From: an uncultured Bacteroidota bacterium | Lineage (GTDB): Bacteria > Bacteroidota > Bacteroidia > Chitinophagales > Chitinophagaceae | NCBI GenBank assembly: GCA_903835005.1 | Contig: CAILLK010000094.1 | Location: 1 to 55,173, forward strand | Length of the DNA stretch: 55,173 bases | Direction: 5' to 3' | In this document: one piece after another, positions 52,415 to 55,173 of the stretch | Layout of the letters: the number at the start of each line of letters is the position of its first letter | How positions within the stretch are numbered: position 1 is the stretch's first letter | The notes under the pieces: generated by a model | Told to the model about the DNA's origin: nothing | The model's input: the letters and a program-made list of their open reading frames with translations, nothing else | Database searches by the model: none | Position numbers and translations under genes: made by a program

Positions 52415-53512
52415 ATGGCTAATGAGATTATTGAAGAAGTGTGGGATGATGAAGACCCGGAAGCGGAACTGAACGAAGTAGCTGAGGAGCCGCTTGAACG
52501 CCTGCGTATTACCACCGACAAACGACAGGAGGCTTTGCGCATAGACAAATTCCTGATGAACAGGCTGGAGGGCGCTACCCGAAACAAACTGCAGGAATCG
52601 ATAGAATTAGGTTTTATACTGGTAAATGATAAAATTGTAAAGCCCAATTACAGGGTGAGGCCGCTGGATACTATTGTGGTATACGAAACCCGCAGCCCCG
52701 AAAGCCAGGAGGTGGTGCCGGAGGATATGCCACTGAACATTGCCTATGAGGATGATGATATTATGATCATCAACAAGCCTGCTGGCATGGTAGTGCATCC
52801 GGGTTGCGGCAATTATACCGGCACACTGGTTAATGGGCTGGCTTTTTACCTCCATAAAGAAGAAATAGACCTGGAAAACCTGAACCGGGTAGGACTGGTG
52901 CACCGCATAGATAAAGACACAACAGGCCTGGTGGCAATAGCCAAGAAAGAAAGGGCAATGGCCAACCTTGCCTTACAGTTCAAAAAGCACACCGTTCACC
53001 GCCGCTACATAGCCCTTGTATGGGGCGATTTGGCCGAAAATGAAGGCACTGTGCAGGTAAACATAGGCCGCAACCTCCGCTTCAGGAAGGTGATGGATGC
53101 CTTCCCCGATGGCGATTATGGCAAGGATGCTATAACCCACTACAAAGTGCTGGAGCGGTTCAACTATGTGACCCTTGTGGAACTAAGGCTGGAAACGGGA
53201 AGGACCCATCAGATAAGGGTGCATATGAAGTATATAGGCCATCCGCTGTTTGGAGATGCTACCTATGGCGGCGACCGGATTGTAAAAGGAACCGTGTTCA
53301 CGAAATACAAGCAGTTTATAGACAACTGCTTCGCCATCCTTACCCGGCAGGCGCTACACGCTAAAGAACTCGGTTTCAATCATCCCGAAACCAATGAATG
53401 GATACAATTTGACTCTGAACTGCCCGCCGATATGGCTGAGATAATTGAGAAATGGCGCAGCTATACAGGCGGAATGACCAAGCAATTGAGGGATAAACTG
53501 GATAATATGTAA
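52415..53512 (+). CDS. rluD: Large-subunit rRNA pseudouridine synthase, RluD/RluA family
   Basis: 365 residues. An acidic N-terminus precedes an S4 RNA-binding domain (about 40-95) and the synthase domain with catalytic Asp166 in LVHRIDKDTTGL, INKPAGMVVHPGCGNYTGTL before it and LETGRTHQIRVHMKYIGHPL after it. It forms pseudouridine in 23S rRNA; family members include RluA, RluC and RluD, and the S4 domain favours RluD or RluC. The last 126 bp occur again at 54635-54760, on the other side of the Rpn-type gene, so the 3' end was duplicated or replaced. Confidence 0.95.
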   Translation: MANEIIEEVWDDEDPEAELNEVAEEPLERLRITTDKRQEALRIDKFLMNRLEGATRNKLQESIELGFILVNDKIVKPNYRVRPLDTIVVYETRSPESQEVVPEDMPLNIAYEDDDIMIINKPAGMVVHPGCGNYTGTLVNGLAFYLHKEEIDLENLNRVGLVHRIDKDTTGLVAIAKKERAMANLALQFKKHTVHRRYIALVWGDLAENEGTVQVNIGRNLRFRKVMDAFPDGDYGKDAITHYKVLERFNYVTLVELRLETGRTHQIRVHMKYIGHPLFGDATYGGDRIVKGTVFTKYKQFIDNCFAILTRQALHAKELGFNHPETNEWIQFDSELPADMAEIIEKWRSYTGGMTKQLRDKLDNM

Positions 53513-53544
53513 TGATCTTAAAGAGCAAATTCAGCCAATTATGC

Positions 53545-53552
53545 TAAATTTG
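53545..53552 (+). promoter_or_regulatory. -7 box of the Rpn-type recombinase gene
   Basis: TAAATTTG matches TAnnTTTG and implies a start near 53556, which rules out the ATG at 53541. Confidence 0.55.
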
Positions 53553-53579
53553 CAATACGATAAAATACAGGAAAAGAAT

Positions 53580-54584
53580 ATGGCAAAATATTTAGACCTC
53601 TTTACGGACTATGGATTTAAGAAAATCTTTGGTGAAGAAGCCAATAAGGCAATCCTGATTGATTTCCTGAATTCCCTTTTGCCGCAAGATACACTTATTA
53701 AAGACCTTACTTTTAAGAATACTGAACAATTAGGGGTTGCCCCAGATGACAGGAAAGCGGTATATGACATTTATTGTGAAAATGAAAGAGGTGAAAAATT
53801 TATAGTTGAACTTCAGAAAAACAAGCAAAATTATTTCAAGGAACGGACAATTTACTATTCTACTTTCCCGATCAGCGAACAGGCAAAAAGAGGTGAATGG
53901 GATTTTGACCTAAAAGCAGTTTTTTGCATAGGTTTATTAGATTTTACATTCAGCGATTATGCAGATGAAACAGACAAACGCCAGGTAGTACACCGGATAA
54001 CCCTGAAGGACCAGAATGGGAAGCAGTTCTACCACAAACTTACTTATATTTATCTGGAGATGCCCAACTTCAAAAAGGGTGAAGTTGATTTGGCTACAAG
54101 ATTAGACAAATGGCTATACTTCATTAAAAACCTGGAAGACTTCCAATCTATACCAGAAATATTTAAAAATGAGGTTGTATTTATTGAAGCCATGGCAAAA
54201 GCGGAACTTTCGAAGATGAGTGATGAAGAGAGAGCAAGATATAATTACAGCCTGAAAATATATAGAGACAACATTAACACGTTTGATTATGCGATGCAGG
54301 AGGTGATGAAAAAAGCAAACGAAATTATGAGTAGAGCAAACGAAAAAGTAAAGGAGGCGGATGAAAAAGCAAAGGAGGCTGAGGAAAAAGCTAAAAAGGC
54401 GGATGAAAAATCAAAAAGCGCTGAGGAAAAAGCAAAAGAGGCGGATGAAAAATCAAAAAAGGTGGATGCAAAAGTAAAGGAAGAGCAATTCTCTATAGCA
54501 AGAAAATGCAAAGCAGAAAGTATGAGCATAGCTTTGATAGCTAAACTAACCGGGCTCACTGAGGACGAGATAAATGGTTTATGA
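53580..54584 (+). CDS. Rpn-type PD-(D/E)XK nuclease / transposase-like protein
   Basis: 334 residues from ATG 53580 (GGAAAAG just upstream, start after the -7 box). MAKYLDLFTDYGFKKIFGEE is the signature N-terminus of the PD-(D/E)XK nuclease family transposases (Rpn). The nuclease core has Asp in AVYDIYCENERG and the ExQ-type FIVELQKN, with LDFTFSD and YIYLEMPNFKK further on. Rpn proteins in E. coli were reported to promote RecA-independent recombination. From about residue 258 to 310 it carries a 7-residue charged repeat (variants of EKAKEAD), a coiled coil encoded by 21-bp DNA repeats, then LIAKLTGLTEDEINGL. It lies between two copies of the rluD 3' end. Confidence 0.9.
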   Translation: MAKYLDLFTDYGFKKIFGEEANKAILIDFLNSLLPQDTLIKDLTFKNTEQLGVAPDDRKAVYDIYCENERGEKFIVELQKNKQNYFKERTIYYSTFPISEQAKRGEWDFDLKAVFCIGLLDFTFSDYADETDKRQVVHRITLKDQNGKQFYHKLTYIYLEMPNFKKGEVDLATRLDKWLYFIKNLEDFQSIPEIFKNEVVFIEAMAKAELSKMSDEERARYNYSLKIYRDNINTFDYAMQEVMKKANEIMSRANEKVKEADEKAKEAEEKAKKADEKSKSAEEKAKEADEKSKKVDAKVKEEQFSIARKCKAESMSIALIAKLTGLTEDEINGL

Positions 54585-54634
54585 TTTAATTATAATATAC
54601 CTAAATTCATCTATACATATAAGCTGACAGCCTA

Positions 54635-54760
54635 GAAACTAATGAATGGATACAATTTGGCTCTGAACTGCCCGCAGATATGGCTGAAATAATAGAAAAG
54701 TGGCGCAGCTATACCGGTGGAATGACCAAGCAATTGAGGAATAAGCTGGATAATATGTAG
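54635..54760 (+). pseudogene. Duplicate of the rluD 3' end (126 bp)
   Basis: These 126 bp align without gaps to 53387-53512, the last 42 codons of rluD including the stop. I count 12 differences, nearly all at third codon positions and with only two amino-acid changes (Asp to Gly and Asp to Asn), while the stop changes from TAA to TAG. This pattern says the copies diverged while both were coding. It has no start of its own. Together with the intact copy it brackets the Rpn-type gene; unit spacing is 1248 bp. Confidence 0.9.
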
Positions 54761-54866
54761 GGAACATATAGTTTTGAACATATAATTAATGATACAAATG
54801 TATTAGCTATCTTTTATCAGCTTCTTAAAAAATTACCCACTGGATATAAAAATAAAAAGCCCCACT

Positions 54867-55173
54867 TTGGTATTGATTATCAACGAAATGATTGTATAAA
54901 AAGTCCCATTTTCTTCCCGGATGGGTAATTTTGTTGTCTGAACTATGATTTTAATGATTTATTTGATTAGCATGATTTATATTAAAATGTGTCACAGAAA
55001 TGAAAATAAAAAAAACACATTGGTATTGATTATCAATAAAATGATTGTATAAAAAGTCCCATTTTCTTCCCGGATGGGTAATTTTATTGTCTGAACTATG
55101 ATTTTAATGATTTATTTGATTAGCATGATTTATATTAAAATGTGTCACAGAAATGAAAATAAAAAAACCCACA
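54867..55173. repeat. Tandem 153-bp repeat, two copies and running off the right edge
   Basis: Copy 1 starts at 54867 (TTGGTATTGATTATCAA) and copy 2 at 55020, differing at only a few bases. Each holds a palindrome TATTGAT-T-ATCAATA (copy 2), a GTCCCAT...ATGGGTA hairpin, and TGATTAGCATGATTT. Copy 2 fills the window to its end, so more units may follow. No gene. Confidence 0.85.

Noticed and set aside
54635..54760. attL/attR pair of a tyrosine-integrase island
   Set aside because: A gene-end duplication is present, but there is no integrase gene between the copies; only the Rpn-type gene is enclosed.
1..55173. rRNA or tRNA genes
   Set aside because: No tRNA cloverleaf pattern or rRNA segment was recognised; the only structured RNA with family resemblance is the group II intron fragment at the left edge.

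Overview
The window looks like a chromosome segment of a Bacteroidota bacterium, most likely of a Chitinophagaceae-like lineage (inference, not proven). Supporting signs are repeated TAnnTTTG boxes just upstream of genes, the -7 element of Bacteroidota promoters; weak or absent Shine-Dalgarno sequences; several GTG and TTG starts; signal peptides ending in Ala-Gln; LytTR regulators paired with propeller-type sensor kinases; and DUF5686, DUF6600 and PorT-like outer-membrane proteins. No rRNA or tRNA gene was recognised.

Layout. 1-133: 5' end of a group II intron sitting directly behind an intrinsic terminator. 141-4000: sensor kinase plus LytTR regulator, followed by a tandem-repeat regulatory site and that terminator. 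4216-8668: DUF6600 protein, succinyl-CoA ligase alpha (sucD), 3-hydroxybutyrate dehydrogenase and an alpha/beta hydrolase. 8669-10870: 2.2 kb without genes, holding a roughly 2.5-copy tandem repeat of about 420-450 bp. 10870-15312: an accessory island with a HEPN-MNT toxin-antitoxin pair and two decayed MNT copies, an orphan antitoxin, a BECR-nuclease-like protein, and the TcmP plus three-Cys-motif (Gp37/Gp68-type) gene pair in visibly AT-rich DNA. 15572-22210: truA, a PIN toxin-antitoxin pair, an EamA transporter, an M1 peptidase with a beta-barrel-like tail, and an outer-membrane protein. 22379-22855: ten 51-bp repeats. 23330-31683: lipoproteins, acyltransferase, DUF5686 receptor-like protein and imidazolonepropionase. 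31874-37325: a second LytTR/sensor kinase operon with its own repeat site and terminator, and a secreted adenosine deaminase. 37485-40436: TPR protein, pdhA, recF. 40721-42711: HigBA, a frameshifted polyvalent-kinase-like gene and HicAB. 43181-53512: FAD oxidase, sodium symporter, two large membrane proteins (YfhO and a GT-C-like protein), tandem OmpA-domain protein, rluD. 53545-55173: an Rpn-type PD-(D/E)XK recombinase between two 126-bp copies of the rluD 3' end, then a 153-bp tandem repeat running off the edge.

How it fits together. Core genes (sucD, pdhA, recF, truA, rluD) are scattered singly between accessory insertions of toxin-antitoxin modules, repeats and mobile DNA. The most intriguing pattern is that the two paralogous two-component operons, whose gene order is reversed relative to each other, each end 19-20 bp before a tandem direct repeat resembling a LytTR site. 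In both cases this is followed by about 100-150 bp of non-coding DNA and an intrinsic terminator, so each system may drive its own small RNA. Other notable points are the duplicated rluD 3' end around the Rpn gene, the TcmP/three-Cys pair, the polyA frameshift in a polyvalent-kinase-like gene, and several genes whose -7 box lies so close to the start codon that leaderless transcripts are predicted.
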